DNA of 51,060 nucleotides from Nitrospinota bacterium (lineage in GTDB: Bacteria; Nitrospinota_A; UBA7883; JACRGQ01). The position numbers and the translations under genes were made by a program. The notes below the pieces were generated by a model. The model was not told the origin of the DNA. It worked only from the letters and a program-made list of their open reading frames with translations, and made no database searches. Location: positions 1-51,060 of the forward strand of contig JACRGR010000068.1 of NCBI GenBank assembly GCA_016212275.1. The letters are read 5' to 3'. This document shows positions 7,872 to 16,641 of the stretch, piece after piece. The first letter of the stretch is position 1; every line of letters begins with the position of its first letter.

Positions 7872-9233
7872 ATGCCCATGTTTAAAAAGATATTGATCGC
7901 AAACCGCGGGGAGATCGCGCTCCGCATCATCCGCGCCTGCAAAGAGATGGGGATTCGCACCGTGGCGGCCCACTCCACCGCGGACACCGAATCGCTTGCG
8001 GTGCGGTTCGCCGACCAGGCGGTCTGCATCGGCCCCGGCGAGGCGCAAAAAAGCTACCTGAAGATCCCCTCGCTCATCAGCGCGGCGGAAGTCACGAACT
8101 GCGATGCCATACACCCCGGCTACGGCTTCCTTTCGGAGAACGCCGGGTTCGCCGAGGTGTGCGGCGAGTGCAACATCACTTTCATCGGCCCCTCGCCGGA
8201 GAGCATCCGGCTGATGGGCAACAAGAGCGTGGCGCGCGAAACGGCGGTAAAGGCCGGCGTGCCGGTGGTGCCGGGAAGCGATGGCCCGCTGGAAAAAGAG
8301 GCGGACGCGCAAAAATTCGCCGCCGAGATCGGCTACCCGGTCATCCTCAAAGCGTCGGCGGGCGGCGGCGGGCGCGGCATGCGCATCGTCCACGAGGAAT
8401 CGGAACTGCTCGATTCGCTGAAGATCGTGCAGGCCGAGGCCGGCGCGGCGTTCGGCGACAAGTCCATCTACATGGAAAAGTACGTCACCAACCCGCGCCA
8501 TGTGGAAATACAGATATTGGGGGACAAGCACGGCAACATCGTTCACCTCTACGAGCGTGACTGCTCCATCCAGCGCCGCCACCAAAAGCTGATAGAGGAA
8601 GCCCCCTCGACGATACTCACCGAAAAACTGCGGGAGAAGATGACCGCCGCGGCGCTCGGGTTGGCGCACCACATCAAGTATTACTCGGCGGGCACGTTCG
8701 AGTTCTTGGTGGACGACAAGGGGCACTTCTACTTCATGGAGATGAACACCCGCGTGCAGGTGGAGCACCCGGTGACGGAGATGATCACCGACGTGGACAT
8801 CATCAAGGAGCAGATCATGGTGGCGGCGGGGCACCCGTTGAGCTTCGCGCAGAAGGACGTGAACATGTACGGCCACAGCATCGAGTGCCGCGTGAACGCG
8901 GAAGACCCGGAAAAGTTCACCCCCAGCGCGGGCACGATAAAGGAACTGCACATGCCGGGCGGGCCCGGCGTGCGGATAGACAGCGCGGTGTACCAAGGGT
9001 ACAAAATACCGCCGTACTACGACTCCATGATCGCGAAAGTGATCGTCCACGCCCCCACGCGGATGGACGCCATCCACCGGATGCGCCGCGCGCTGGGCGA
9101 GTTCCATGTGGAAGGGGTGAAGACCACCATCCCGTTGCTCACGCGCATCATGCATTCCGAGGAGTTCGTGAGCGGCAAGGTGAGCACCCGCTTCATCGAA
9201 GAGTTTTTGAAGAACGTCCCCCCCAAGCAATAG
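7872..9233 (+). CDS. accC: Biotin carboxylase subunit of acetyl-CoA carboxylase
   Basis: ATP-grasp enzyme that carboxylates the biotin on AccB. The 453-residue protein starts with the family signature [20 protein letters not shown]. The ATP-binding glycine loop is [14 protein letters not shown], and the catalytic stretch is [19 protein letters not shown]. The C-terminal biotin-carboxylase domain contains [12 protein letters not shown] and [11 protein letters not shown]. The length matches single-domain bacterial AccC, so this is not a fused pyruvate carboxylase. No transcarboxylase subunits (accA/accD) are present in the window. Confidence 0.96.
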   Translation: MPMFKKILIANRGEIALRIIRACKEMGIRTVAAHSTADTESLAVRFADQAVCIGPGEAQKSYLKIPSLISAAEVTNCDAIHPGYGFLSENAGFAEVCGECNITFIGPSPESIRLMGNKSVARETAVKAGVPVVPGSDGPLEKEADAQKFAAEIGYPVILKASAGGGGRGMRIVHEESELLDSLKIVQAEAGAAFGDKSIYMEKYVTNPRHVEIQILGDKHGNIVHLYERDCSIQRRHQKLIEEAPSTILTEKLREKMTAAALGLAHHIKYYSAGTFEFLVDDKGHFYFMEMNTRVQVEHPVTEMITDVDIIKEQIMVAAGHPLSFAQKDVNMYGHSIECRVNAEDPEKFTPSAGTIKELHMPGGPGVRIDSAVYQGYKIPPYYDSMIAKVIVHAPTRMDAIHRMRRALGEFHVEGVKTTIPLLTRIMHSEEFVSGKVSTRFIEEFLKNVPPKQ

Positions 9234-9306
9234 TAGTTGCCCTTTTTGTTCCGGAGCGAACCTCTTCACCTTCCAAGCTATACAGCTTGACGGGCAACCT
9301 CCATTA

Positions 9307-9329
9307 AATATATACTTTCAATATATACT
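9307..9329. promoter_or_regulatory. Direct repeat upstream of VapBC-2, possible operator
   Basis: The 10-bp sequence AATATATACT occurs twice, at 9307-9316 and 9320-9329, with a 13-base period, ending 13 bases before the antitoxin ATG. The AT-rich position directly before an antitoxin gene suits autoregulation or a -10 region. No test of binding is possible here. Confidence 0.4.
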
Positions 9330-9342
9330 ACAAGGAAAACAA

Positions 9343-9573
9343 ATGAAGGCGGCAAAGCTGTTCAAGAACGGGCAGAGTCAGGCAGTGCGACTGCCGCGCG
9401 AATTCCGGTTCCAGGGGGACGAGGTCTTCATAAAAAAGATCGGCGAGGCCGTCATCCTATTGCCCAAGAAAAAAGGGTGGGGATCATTGCGGGAAGGGAT
9501 CGCCATGTTTTCCCCCGATTTTATGGCCTCCCGTAAACAACCTCGCGCACAAAAACGCGGGGAATTGTTTTAG
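9343..9573 (+). CDS. AbrB-type (VapB) antitoxin of the second VapBC pair
   Basis: Antitoxin of 76 residues with the swapped-hairpin AbrB fold seen in the pattern KAAKLFKNGQSQAVRLPREF, followed by FIKKIGEAVILLPKK. This is the classic VapB/Virulence-associated B opening. The C-terminal tail (SPDFMASRKQPRAQKRGELF) is the likely toxin-binding part. Its stop TAG shares one base with the GTG start of the toxin gene (TAGTG), so the pair is coupled. AAGGAAAAC serves as a weak ribosome site. Confidence 0.9.
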   Translation: MKAAKLFKNGQSQAVRLPREFRFQGDEVFIKKIGEAVILLPKKKGWGSLREGIAMFSPDFMASRKQPRAQKRGELF

Positions 9574-9983
9574 TGAAATTCCTGCTCGATACGAACATCT
9601 GCATTTTCATCATCAGGAAAAAACCGGAATCCGTCCTGAAACGGCTTGAAGAACACGCGCCGGGGGATATAGGCATTTCCTCCGTGACGCTGGCCGAGCT
9701 GGAATACGGCGTTCAAAAAAGCCTTCAGGTGGAACAGAACGGCAAGGCGTTGCATACTTTTTTACTGCCATTGGAGATCGCCCCTTTTGGCCGCGAGGCC
9801 GCCGGAGAATACGGGAAAATCCGCGCCAAGCTTGAAGCCAAAGGCATCCCCATCGGCCCGCTGGACCTGATGATAGGAGCACACGCCTTGAGCTTGGGGC
9901 GCGTAGTTGTTAGCAATAATGTCAGGGAGTTTTCCAGGATCGGCGGCCTGCGGGTGCAGGACTGGACAAAGAAGAGTTCCTGA
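9573..9983 (+). CDS. VapC PIN-domain toxin of the second pair
   Basis: Predicted RNase toxin, 136 residues, GTG start. MKFLLDTNICIFIIRKKP is the typical VapC opening with its first catalytic Asp. SSVTLAELEYGV gives the conserved Glu, and GPLDLMIGAHAL the third acidic residue. The usual last motif appears as VVSNNVREFSRI, as in the VapC subgroup paired with AbrB-type VapB. It differs from the PIN toxin at 5775-6176 in length, antitoxin type and strand, so these are two independent modules and not a duplication. Confidence 0.9.
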   Translation: MKFLLDTNICIFIIRKKPESVLKRLEEHAPGDIGISSVTLAELEYGVQKSLQVEQNGKALHTFLLPLEIAPFGREAAGEYGKIRAKLEAKGIPIGPLDLMIGAHALSLGRVVVSNNVREFSRIGGLRVQDWTKKSS

Positions 9984-10020
9984 ATATCGGACTGCCCGCC
10001 AAGTGCAATAGAATATAGGC

Positions 10021-11175
10021 ATGAACCCGTACCGGCTCGTTTTCATGATGGGGCTTATCAGCCTGTTCGCCGACATCGCCTCGTCCGGCGCGCACGCCAT
10101 CGTTGGCCCCTACATGCAGATATTCGGCGCCTCCGGGTTCGTGGTCAGCTTCGTGGCCGGCTTCGGCGAACTGCTGGGGTACGGACTGCGGATCGTGTCC
10201 GGCCACCTCTCGGACAAAACCCGGCAGTACTGGCCGTTCGCCATCTTCGGCTACATGGTCAGCCTTGTTTCCGTGCCGCTGATGGGGATCGGCAAAAGCT
10301 GGCCGTCCATCGCGGTGTGGGTGTTCACCGAGCGGGTGGGAAAAGCCATCCGCGCCCCCGCGCGCGACACCATCCTCTCCTACGGCGCGCGCAACATCGG
10401 CACCGGCGCTGGGTACGGCCTGCACCAGGCGCTGGATCTCGTCGGCTCGCTCACCGGCCCGATACTGGTCTCCGCTTTCCTGCTCGCCGGGATGGGGTAT
10501 CAGGCATCGTTCTTTTTCTTGTTCATTCCGGCGATGGTGGCGATGCTCCTCATGGTCTCGGCCAAGCGGAATTATCCCAATCCCGAAAAGCTGGAACCGC
10601 GTGAACACGGTACCGGTCAAAAGGAAATCTCCCGCCCATTGTGGATATACATCATCGCCGTGTCGCTGGTGGGGATGGGGTTTTCCGATTTTCCGCTGGT
10701 GGCCTACCATGTGAAAAAGAACATGATCATGGAGGACAGCCAGATACCCCTGCTGTACTCGCTGGCGATGGTGGTGGGGGCGCTTACCGCCTTTTACTTC
10801 GGCAGGCTGTTCGACCGCATCGGCATCTACGCGGTGGCGGTGGGGGTCGCCATTTCCACCCTGTTTTCCTATTGCGCGTTTTTGGGGGGTAGCGCGGGGG
10901 TCATTCTGGGGATCGTATTGTGGGGGGTGGGCATCGGCGTTCAGGAGTCCATCATGCGCGCCTCCATCGCGAACTCCATTCACCATTCGGCGCGGGGCCG
11001 GGTGTTCGGCATCTTCAACGCGAGTTACGGCATTTTCAGCTTCGTCGGGAGCGCCATCATGGGATTGCTGTACGACCAGTCAGTGGTTTACCTTGTTTAT
11101 TTTTCAATCGCCTCACACATCGCGGCCTTCACCGCACTCCTGCTGGTTGCTGGTAAGAGTTTCAATCAACGCTAG
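10021..11175 (+). CDS. Major facilitator superfamily transporter
   Basis: Inner-membrane secondary carrier of 384 residues with about 12 hydrophobic segments. The MFS motif A region is visible after helix 2 as GHLSDKTRQYWP and in the second half as GRLFDRIGIY. The TERVGKAIRAPARDTILSY segment with AGYGLHQALDLVGSLTGP resembles a subgroup of MFS proteins annotated only as MFS transporter in deltaproteobacteria. The substrate cannot be inferred, and the neighbours (VapBC-2 and a zinc-ribbon gene) give no hint. No clear ribosome-binding site precedes the ATG. Confidence 0.85.
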   Translation: MNPYRLVFMMGLISLFADIASSGAHAIVGPYMQIFGASGFVVSFVAGFGELLGYGLRIVSGHLSDKTRQYWPFAIFGYMVSLVSVPLMGIGKSWPSIAVWVFTERVGKAIRAPARDTILSYGARNIGTGAGYGLHQALDLVGSLTGPILVSAFLLAGMGYQASFFFLFIPAMVAMLLMVSAKRNYPNPEKLEPREHGTGQKEISRPLWIYIIAVSLVGMGFSDFPLVAYHVKKNMIMEDSQIPLLYSLAMVVGALTAFYFGRLFDRIGIYAVAVGVAISTLFSYCAFLGGSAGVILGIVLWGVGIGVQESIMRASIANSIHHSARGRVFGIFNASYGIFSFVGSAIMGLLYDQSVVYLVYFSIASHIAAFTALLLVAGKSFNQR

Positions 11176-11423
11176 CCGGTGCGACCGGTGGCGTCTGCCG
11201 CGAACCACCTTTTCGGCAATATTTGGCGATACTCCGCATTGCGGCTTCTTACGCCATAATTTCCATGTTGAAGGGACTCCCAAAAATTGACGAAGTTCTT
11301 TCCCGTTAGCGTCAAAATTTAAGGAAAAATTTGCCTGCCGGATTGAATTGATTGGCCAGTCGAAACCGGTAGAAAATTTTTAGTCTTTTAAAAACAATGC
11401 ATTGATACGGCTACAACGACTTT

Positions 11424-11437
11424 GGCACACCCATTGC
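11424..11437 (+). promoter_or_regulatory. Sigma-54 (RpoN) promoter
   Basis: TTGGCAC-ACCCA-TTGCTT spans 11422-11439. The invariant GG (11424-11425) and GC (11436-11437) are separated by exactly 10 bases, as the -24/-12 consensus requires. The start of transcription would fall near 11449, about 16 bases before the ATG of the zinc-ribbon gene, with AAGGAG in the short leader. A 10-bp palindrome CAATGCATTG lies just upstream at 11395-11404 in AT-rich DNA and could bind an activator. No sigma-54 activator gene is seen in the window. Confidence 0.75.
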
Positions 11438-11464
11438 TTACATAAGGGGCAAGGAGTTAGAAAC

Positions 11465-11653
11465 ATGAAAGTAGCATTTGAGTTAGAAGTTAAAGAGGAA
11501 ACTCAAAAGAAAACCGCAGTCAGGGTTTGCCGGCATTGCGGCGGGCACCTGAGGTACTACCGCGGATCGCATTCGTGCCTGATGTGCGGCCGCGACATAG
11601 ACCATCACTGCAAGGATTGCTTAGCCTCCCAAGACTTGCTTATGGAAACGTAA
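11465..11653 (+). CDS. Small zinc-ribbon protein under sigma-54 control
   Basis: Unrecognised protein of 62 residues. The first 20 residues are acidic and Lys-rich (MKVAFELEVKEETQKK). They are followed by two Cys pairs, CRHCGG and CLMCGR, then HHCKDC, which together look like a compact zinc ribbon with an extra Cys pair. The ATG at 11465 follows AAGGAGTTAGAAAC, and a sigma-54 promoter lies directly upstream. A Rho-independent terminator sits 44 bases downstream, so it forms a single-gene transcription unit. It may be a regulatory or metal-binding small protein; function unknown. Confidence 0.8.
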   Translation: MKVAFELEVKEETQKKTAVRVCRHCGGHLRYYRGSHSCLMCGRDIDHHCKDCLASQDLLMET

Positions 11654-11696
11654 GCAGAGTCTTTTTTTACCCCACTTTTATCCTACGTTGAACGGG

Positions 11697-11735
11697 CACC
11701 TAAAAGTCACCCCCTTTTAGGTGTCCAACTTTTTT
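11697..11735 (+). terminator. Rho-independent terminator of the zinc-ribbon unit
   Basis: Perfect 10-bp stem CACCTAAAAG (11697-11706) and CTTTTAGGTG (11714-11723), loop of 7, followed within a few bases by a T6 run at 11730-11735. Confidence 0.8.
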
Positions 11736-11844
11736 CCACGGCTTTTCAAAATAGCCGGCCGAATTCCATGCCCCGAATAATACTTCTCCAGGTCTCCACT
11801 CCTACCGTGATATATTCCACAACCAATAATTGGAAACCTATCAA

Positions 11845-13032
11845 ATGCCGCTGTACAAAAACATTAACCTCTACGTTATCTTTTTGAACACCATTTTCGC
11901 CGTGGCGGGCGTGAGCCTTATCGTGCCGGATTTGCCGGTCATCGCGCGACATTTCGAGGTGCCGCCTGAACACATCGGCTGGATCATCTCCGCGCTCACC
12001 CTGCCGGGGGTGCTGTTCGTGCTCCTGTTCGGCGTGCTGGCGGACCGTTTCGGGCGCAAGGCGCTGATGGTGCCGTCGCTGGCGCTATTCGGCGCCGCCG
12101 GGGGAGCGGCGTATTGGGTGGACGACTATTCCACGCTCACCGCCTTGCGGTTCGTGCAGGGGATCGGCTCCGCAATATTGCCCTCCATGTCCACCATGCT
12201 CATCGGCGACCTGTTCGAGGAAAAAGACCGGCTGAAAGTGATGGGGCTGAACTCGGCGGTCTTGAGCGTGGGGACGGCGTTTTTCCCGTTCATCGGCGGC
12301 CTGATGGCCACGGTGGATTGGCGCACGCCGTTCCTGGCGTTCTGGGCGGCCCTGCCGGCGGCGGCGCTTATCATGGTGTATTTCAAAGAACCGGCGATAA
12401 AAAAACCTGACGGCATGATGAAATACCTGCGCGATTCCGCGGGGCACATCCTGAAAAAAAGCACGGTGCTGGCCCTTGCCACCGGTATGGCGGTGTTCAT
12501 CCTTCTGTACGGCGGCATACTCACCTACCTGCCTCTGTACATGGATCGGCGGTTCGGCATGAGCGCCTACGAGGTGGGGTTGTACATCGCGGCGGCCTCG
12601 TTCGCCACGGCCTGGTTCGCGCCGTTCGCGCACCGGATGGAGCGGCGGATGGGGGCGCGGATGATGTTCATCGCCGGGTTCGTTTTGTTCGCGGTATCGT
12701 TTTTCTCCATTCTCGGTGTATCGGAAAAACAGTGGATGCTCGCGCCGATACTGGTGTTCGGCGCGGCGATGGGGGTAACGGTGCCGCTTCTGCAAAGCAT
12801 CGTCACCGGCCTTGCGCCGCACGAGCACCGTGGGGTGCTCGTATCCACGCTGGCGATGCTGATACGGCTGGGGCAGACGGTTGGCCCGATGCTTCTGGCG
12901 TTGTTCGTGCTCGGCGGATCCCTGTCCCCCGTCTTCGCGGCGTGCGGCGTGGCGGCGCTGGCGTTCATTTTCGTTCTGGCGGTGTGGGGAAAAATTTTGC
13001 AGGAAGAAAAACCGCCCCAAGAGGCATTATAA
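11845..13032 (+). CDS. MFS transporter of the drug-efflux (DHA1) type
   Basis: Inner-membrane carrier, 395 residues, about 12 helices. Helix 1 contains NTIFAVAGVSLIVPDLPVI, and motif A after helix 2 is GVLADRFGRKALM, which is intact. RFVQGIGSAILPSMSTMLIGD is the motif-B-like region of proton-driven exporters. The ATG at 11845 is preferred to a TTG 15 bases upstream, although the ribosome site (GGAAACC) is weak in both cases. The gene ends 37 bases before manC, so they could be cotranscribed. A multidrug or metabolite exporter is likely, but the substrate is unknown. Confidence 0.87.
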   Translation: MPLYKNINLYVIFLNTIFAVAGVSLIVPDLPVIARHFEVPPEHIGWIISALTLPGVLFVLLFGVLADRFGRKALMVPSLALFGAAGGAAYWVDDYSTLTALRFVQGIGSAILPSMSTMLIGDLFEEKDRLKVMGLNSAVLSVGTAFFPFIGGLMATVDWRTPFLAFWAALPAAALIMVYFKEPAIKKPDGMMKYLRDSAGHILKKSTVLALATGMAVFILLYGGILTYLPLYMDRRFGMSAYEVGLYIAAASFATAWFAPFAHRMERRMGARMMFIAGFVLFAVSFFSILGVSEKQWMLAPILVFGAAMGVTVPLLQSIVTGLAPHEHRGVLVSTLAMLIRLGQTVGPMLLALFVLGGSLSPVFAACGVAALAFIFVLAVWGKILQEEKPPQEAL

Positions 13033-13069
13033 TCGGACGGTCAATCCATTATTCTTTTTGGGGGGCCTT

Positions 13070-14137
13070 TTGGACGATAGCAATATTTTCGCGGTGATCA
13101 TCGCCGGAGGGCGCGGCACGCGGTTCTGGCCGCTTTCGCGCACGGCGCGTCCAAAACACCTTTTGGGACTCAACGGTCCGGACCCGCTTTTGCGGCAAAC
13201 GGTTGACCGCGTCTTGCCGCTTGCCACCGCGCAACGCACGCTGGTGGTCACCATGAAAAGCCACGCCGATGAAGTGCGGGCGGTGCTGAACGGCATCCCC
13301 GCCAAAAACATCCTGGTGGAACCGGTGGGGAAAAATACCGCCCCCGCCATCGCGCTGGCCGCCGCGCATGTGCTGGATGCCGGGCCGGACGCGATCATGG
13401 CCGTTTTGCCATCCGACCACATCATCTCCCCGCCGGAAAAATTCCTGGACGATCTGCGCGAAGGCGCCCGGCTGGCCGCCTCGGGGAACATCCTCGTCAC
13501 GTTCGGCATCGCCCCCGCGCGCCCCGAGACCGGTTACGGCTACATCGAGGTGGGGAGGAAACTGTCGGGCAAGGCGTTCGCGGTCAATTCGTTCAAGGAA
13601 AAGCCGAACCGCAAGAAGGCCAAGGACTATATCGGCACCGGGCGCTACCTGTGGAACAGCGGCATGTTCGTGTTCCGCGCGCAAACATACATGAATATGG
13701 TGAAGGAACACCTTCCCGCGCTGTATGCGCTGTGGGAAACGTACCGCAACAGTCCCCGCGCGCAGGACGATCTTGAGCGGTACTACGCCGGAGCCGAAGG
13801 GGTGTCCATTGACTACGGCGTGATGGAAAAATGCCGGGGGAGCGTCGCGGTGGTGAGCGCCGCCTTCCAGTGGAGCGATGTGGGATCGTGGGACGCCATT
13901 GACGAGATATGGAAAGCCGACGCCGCGGGAAACCGCAAGCAGGAGGGAGAACTTGTGGCGCTTTCCTCGCGCGATAACACGGTGGTAACCAAAAAACTCG
14001 TGGCCCTGCTCGGCGTGGAAAACCTGATAGTGGTGGAAACGGACGACGCGATACTGGTGTGCAAAAAAGACCGCGCGCAGGAAATCAAATCGCTGGTGGA
14101 GGAAATGGAAAAACGCGGCCTCACCGCGTATCTGTGA
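13070..14137 (+). CDS. manC: Mannose-1-phosphate guanylyltransferase
   Basis: Makes GDP-mannose from mannose-1-phosphate and GTP for glycan synthesis. The signature NTP-binding loop is IIAGGRGTRFWPLSRTARPK. VEPVGKNTAPAIALAA and VLPSDHII follow, then FKEKPNRKKA, NSGMFVFRA and SIDYGVMEK, all typical of GMP pyrophosphorylases. Start: no ATG lies near the conserved N-terminus; TTG at 13070 gives MDDSNIFAVIIAGG and a normal 355-residue protein. The isomerase domain of the long bifunctional enzymes is absent. The 3' end overlaps the convergent membrane protein gene by 17 bases. Confidence 0.92.
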   Translation: MDDSNIFAVIIAGGRGTRFWPLSRTARPKHLLGLNGPDPLLRQTVDRVLPLATAQRTLVVTMKSHADEVRAVLNGIPAKNILVEPVGKNTAPAIALAAAHVLDAGPDAIMAVLPSDHIISPPEKFLDDLREGARLAASGNILVTFGIAPARPETGYGYIEVGRKLSGKAFAVNSFKEKPNRKKAKDYIGTGRYLWNSGMFVFRAQTYMNMVKEHLPALYALWETYRNSPRAQDDLERYYAGAEGVSIDYGVMEKCRGSVAVVSAAFQWSDVGSWDAIDEIWKADAAGNRKQEGELVALSSRDNTVVTKKLVALLGVENLIVVETDDAILVCKKDRAQEIKSLVEEMEKRGLTAYL

Positions 14138-15908
14138 CCGCGAACAGCGCAAACCCCGGCCCCACGGAAAGGGGGCGCATGTCGCCCCGCATTGCCAGCG
14201 CGCGGTATATCTTCTCCCCCGTCCCCGCCCCATGCCGCAGGTCCACCGTTGAATCGAGCACGAAGAAGCGGTAGCCCGCGTCTATCAATAGCCCGGTAGC
14301 TTCCTCATATTTTCCCCGCGCCACAAACAGGTCCGCCGCCCTCTCTTTTTCATCCCAAAACGTCACCCGCCCCCCCATGGCTGAAACGTGGCCAAAACGG
14401 ATATCGCCGGCGAACGGCCAGGTTTTTTCGCCATGCAATGTTGAAAGCAGACGGTAATATCCATCGCGCTGGGCCTCGTTCTGGAAAGCCTCGTTGCCCC
14501 ATTGCATGGATTCCATGCGGATCCGCACCGCCGCCGAATGTCCGAACGACGCAAAAGCCACAATCGCGGCAATGGTCGCCGCCATGCGGGAGAGGGACGG
14601 CCCATACCGGAGAAAAACGGCGCACCCGATGGCGCTGAACACCGCCAGGTACGTCCACGCGCGGTGGGGGAAATATTCGGCGGGCAGGCGCTCCCCCTGC
14701 ACCGCCACCAGCATGACCGCCATCAAAACGCCAAGCCACGCCACCCGCTTGCGCCGCCACCACAACAGGCATCCCGCCAAGGCCGGAAGGAACGCCGCGG
14801 CGGGAAGGCCCACCGGAATATTGAAATTGTTCTTCCAGCGCGGAAGGAAAAACTCGTCCGCCCCGTATGGCCGCGCGTTTCCCCGATGCTCCTTGTACCA
14901 CGGGCGCGGCGTTTCCGGTGGCACGTCATAATGACCGCGGATCCGGGTATCGTCCCGCGTGAACTTCAACGGTCCCGCTTCGGCAAACCTTTTTCCAACA
15001 TGCACGATCCAGGGCGCCGAGACCAAAAGGGCGATCCCCAGCACCAGCGCCGCCCGTGGGAGCTTGCCCCCTCCCGCCGCGCGCCAAACGGCGGGCGCAA
15101 AAAGGGCGAGGGCGTACAGCGCGTCGGACGTTGCCGACAGCCCCAACCCCGCCAGCGCCAATCCCGCGGGAAGCATCCATTTGCGGTGTTGCAACGCCAT
15201 TGCGGCCCCCCCCGCCGCGGAAAGCGCCAGCCCGATCCCCATCGTGTGTGTCCAGGCGAAATGGGTGGGCGAAGGGGGAAGAAGAACGCTTATGCATCCC
15301 GCGAGGGCGGACGACCTTTCGGAAAGCCCCATGCCCCGCGCGAAAAATCGGACGGCGACGGGGAACGCGGCGGCGCATATCAGTCCCCACAAGCGCAGAC
15401 CGTGGCCAACAGAACCGGCCAAGCTGGCGAGCGCGGCGGACGAAGCGTCGTAGCCCGGCGGATAGGGATCCAGTGTCGCAAAATCCCGCCACACGTCCTC
15501 CTTCGCGAACAGGGTGGCGGTTTCATACAGGTACGATGCCCCCATCGCGTGTTCGTACGGATCGTGGTCCCCCAGCCCCGGATGCGCCGATACCCCATAC
15601 GCAAGGAGCAATAAGTTCGCGGCCATGGCCGCCCAAAACAACCTCTCTGCCGGCGTGCCGGGAAGATTGAACCTCACTCTCCCAATCCCGATGGCCGCCA
15701 GGATGAGCAGGATGAGGAATGACGGGATAAAACTGTGCGCCGCGTAAAGAGGCACGACACACAACACGGGAAACAGGGCAAACCCAACGGCAATGCGCGC
15801 ATAGAGCGGTTGACCGCGCACCGTGCGCGGGGCCACCGCCGCTCCCGCGCAGGCAAAAAGGGCGAACAGGAAGAGCGCAACCGATATGTACAGAATAAAT
15901 GCGGCCAT
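14121..15908 (-). CDS. Large polytopic membrane protein, GT-C glycosyltransferase-like
   Basis: 595 residues with roughly a dozen hydrophobic helices in the first 450 and a soluble C-terminal part of about 130. An extracytoplasmic loop contains SAHPGLGDHDPYEHAMGASY, with the acidic pair expected in the first loop of lipid-sugar-dependent GT-C transferases. A later loop carries KFTRDDTRIRGHYDVPP. The domain resembles the membrane proteins annotated as hypothetical in glycan clusters, and GDP-mannose synthesis is encoded next door, which fits. The C-terminal YRFFVLDSTVDLRHG and YRALAMRG pattern is also known from GT-C tails. The exact reaction is unknown; a polymer transporter is less likely because no transporter motif is seen. 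Confidence 0.65.
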   Translation of the reverse strand: MAAFILYISVALFLFALFACAGAAVAPRTVRGQPLYARIAVGFALFPVLCVVPLYAAHSFIPSFLILLILAAIGIGRVRFNLPGTPAERLFWAAMAANLLLLAYGVSAHPGLGDHDPYEHAMGASYLYETATLFAKEDVWRDFATLDPYPPGYDASSAALASLAGSVGHGLRLWGLICAAAFPVAVRFFARGMGLSERSSALAGCISVLLPPSPTHFAWTHTMGIGLALSAAGGAAMALQHRKWMLPAGLALAGLGLSATSDALYALALFAPAVWRAAGGGKLPRAALVLGIALLVSAPWIVHVGKRFAEAGPLKFTRDDTRIRGHYDVPPETPRPWYKEHRGNARPYGADEFFLPRWKNNFNIPVGLPAAAFLPALAGCLLWWRRKRVAWLGVLMAVMLVAVQGERLPAEYFPHRAWTYLAVFSAIGCAVFLRYGPSLSRMAATIAAIVAFASFGHSAAVRIRMESMQWGNEAFQNEAQRDGYYRLLSTLHGEKTWPFAGDIRFGHVSAMGGRVTFWDEKERAADLFVARGKYEEATGLLIDAGYRFFVLDSTVDLRHGAGTGEKIYRALAMRGDMRPLSVGPGFALFAVTDTR

Positions 15909-15923
15909 AAGCCCCCTGCCGGC

Positions 15924-16457
15924 CTATTTGCGTGACGGGCTTTTTGCCTGGTAGATCACCGTTTCCTTGTACAGTTCCGTGCCCAAGTCATCCGTAATGG
16001 TAAAATCGCTCATCAGATAGTCGAGGTCCACATACCACCTGCCGGACACCTTGCGCTTTTCGGTCCCCGCTTTGAAGATAAACAGGTTGCCGTTCACCAA
16101 TTCTCCGTTCGGGTATTCGGCCACCGCTTCACCTTTTGCGTTGTAAATCACGCTTCCCACCGAATTGGCGGAAGCGACGATGCGAACGATGACATCCGGC
16201 GCGGCGCTTCCTTTCAGGAAATTCCGCACCTCGATCACCTTCACCAGCCCCTGCTCGACGAATTTAACGGAGCAATCAAACGAGCTGGAATGCACTTGCG
16301 GCGAGGCGCTGATGTTGTATTCATACGCGGTGGCGCGAAACGCCTTGCCGCCGCCGCCTTTTCCCGCCTTCAGGGATTCCGCGCCGTCGGTCGCGCAGGC
16401 AAGGCCCGCCACGGCAATAGACAGGGCAAACACCATTCGGAAAAACCGTTTCACCAT
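15924..16457 (-). CDS. Putative lipoprotein of unknown function
   Basis: 177 residues. The ATG at 16457 is chosen over an in-frame upstream start because GGAGG lies 3-4 bases before it and the product then starts with a lipoprotein signal: MVKRFFRMVFALSIAVAG followed by the lipobox LAC, with Cys21 the lipidated residue. The mature part is beta-rich by pattern (VKVIEVRNFLKG, VIYNAKGEAVAEYPNG, GRWYVDLDYLMSDF), ending in a basic tail. I do not recognise the family. The gene lies 15 bases upstream of the membrane glycosyltransferase-like gene on the same strand, so they may be cotranscribed. Confidence 0.7.
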   Translation of the reverse strand: MVKRFFRMVFALSIAVAGLACATDGAESLKAGKGGGGKAFRATAYEYNISASPQVHSSSFDCSVKFVEQGLVKVIEVRNFLKGSAAPDVIVRIVASANSVGSVIYNAKGEAVAEYPNGELVNGNLFIFKAGTEKRKVSGRWYVDLDYLMSDFTITDDLGTELYKETVIYQAKSPSRK

Positions 16458-16641
16458 TTCCTCCGGGGATATACTATACTTCAAAACGCGCGCGGTTTTG
16501 CATCGCGCCGCGATGGTAAACGAACTGCGGAGGCTTGGGAATAATAGTCCGCGGATTCCGCAGATGGAGCTTCTTTACACACAAATCTGCGGCAATCCGT
16601 GCAGTCTGAGGATGGACCTATTTTATTTGAGGAAATGCGCG

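Noticed and set aside
16165..16641. Long N-terminal extension of pepA
   Set aside because: It lies antisense to the lipoprotein gene, has no PepA homology pattern, and a good ribosome site precedes the ATG at 16642.
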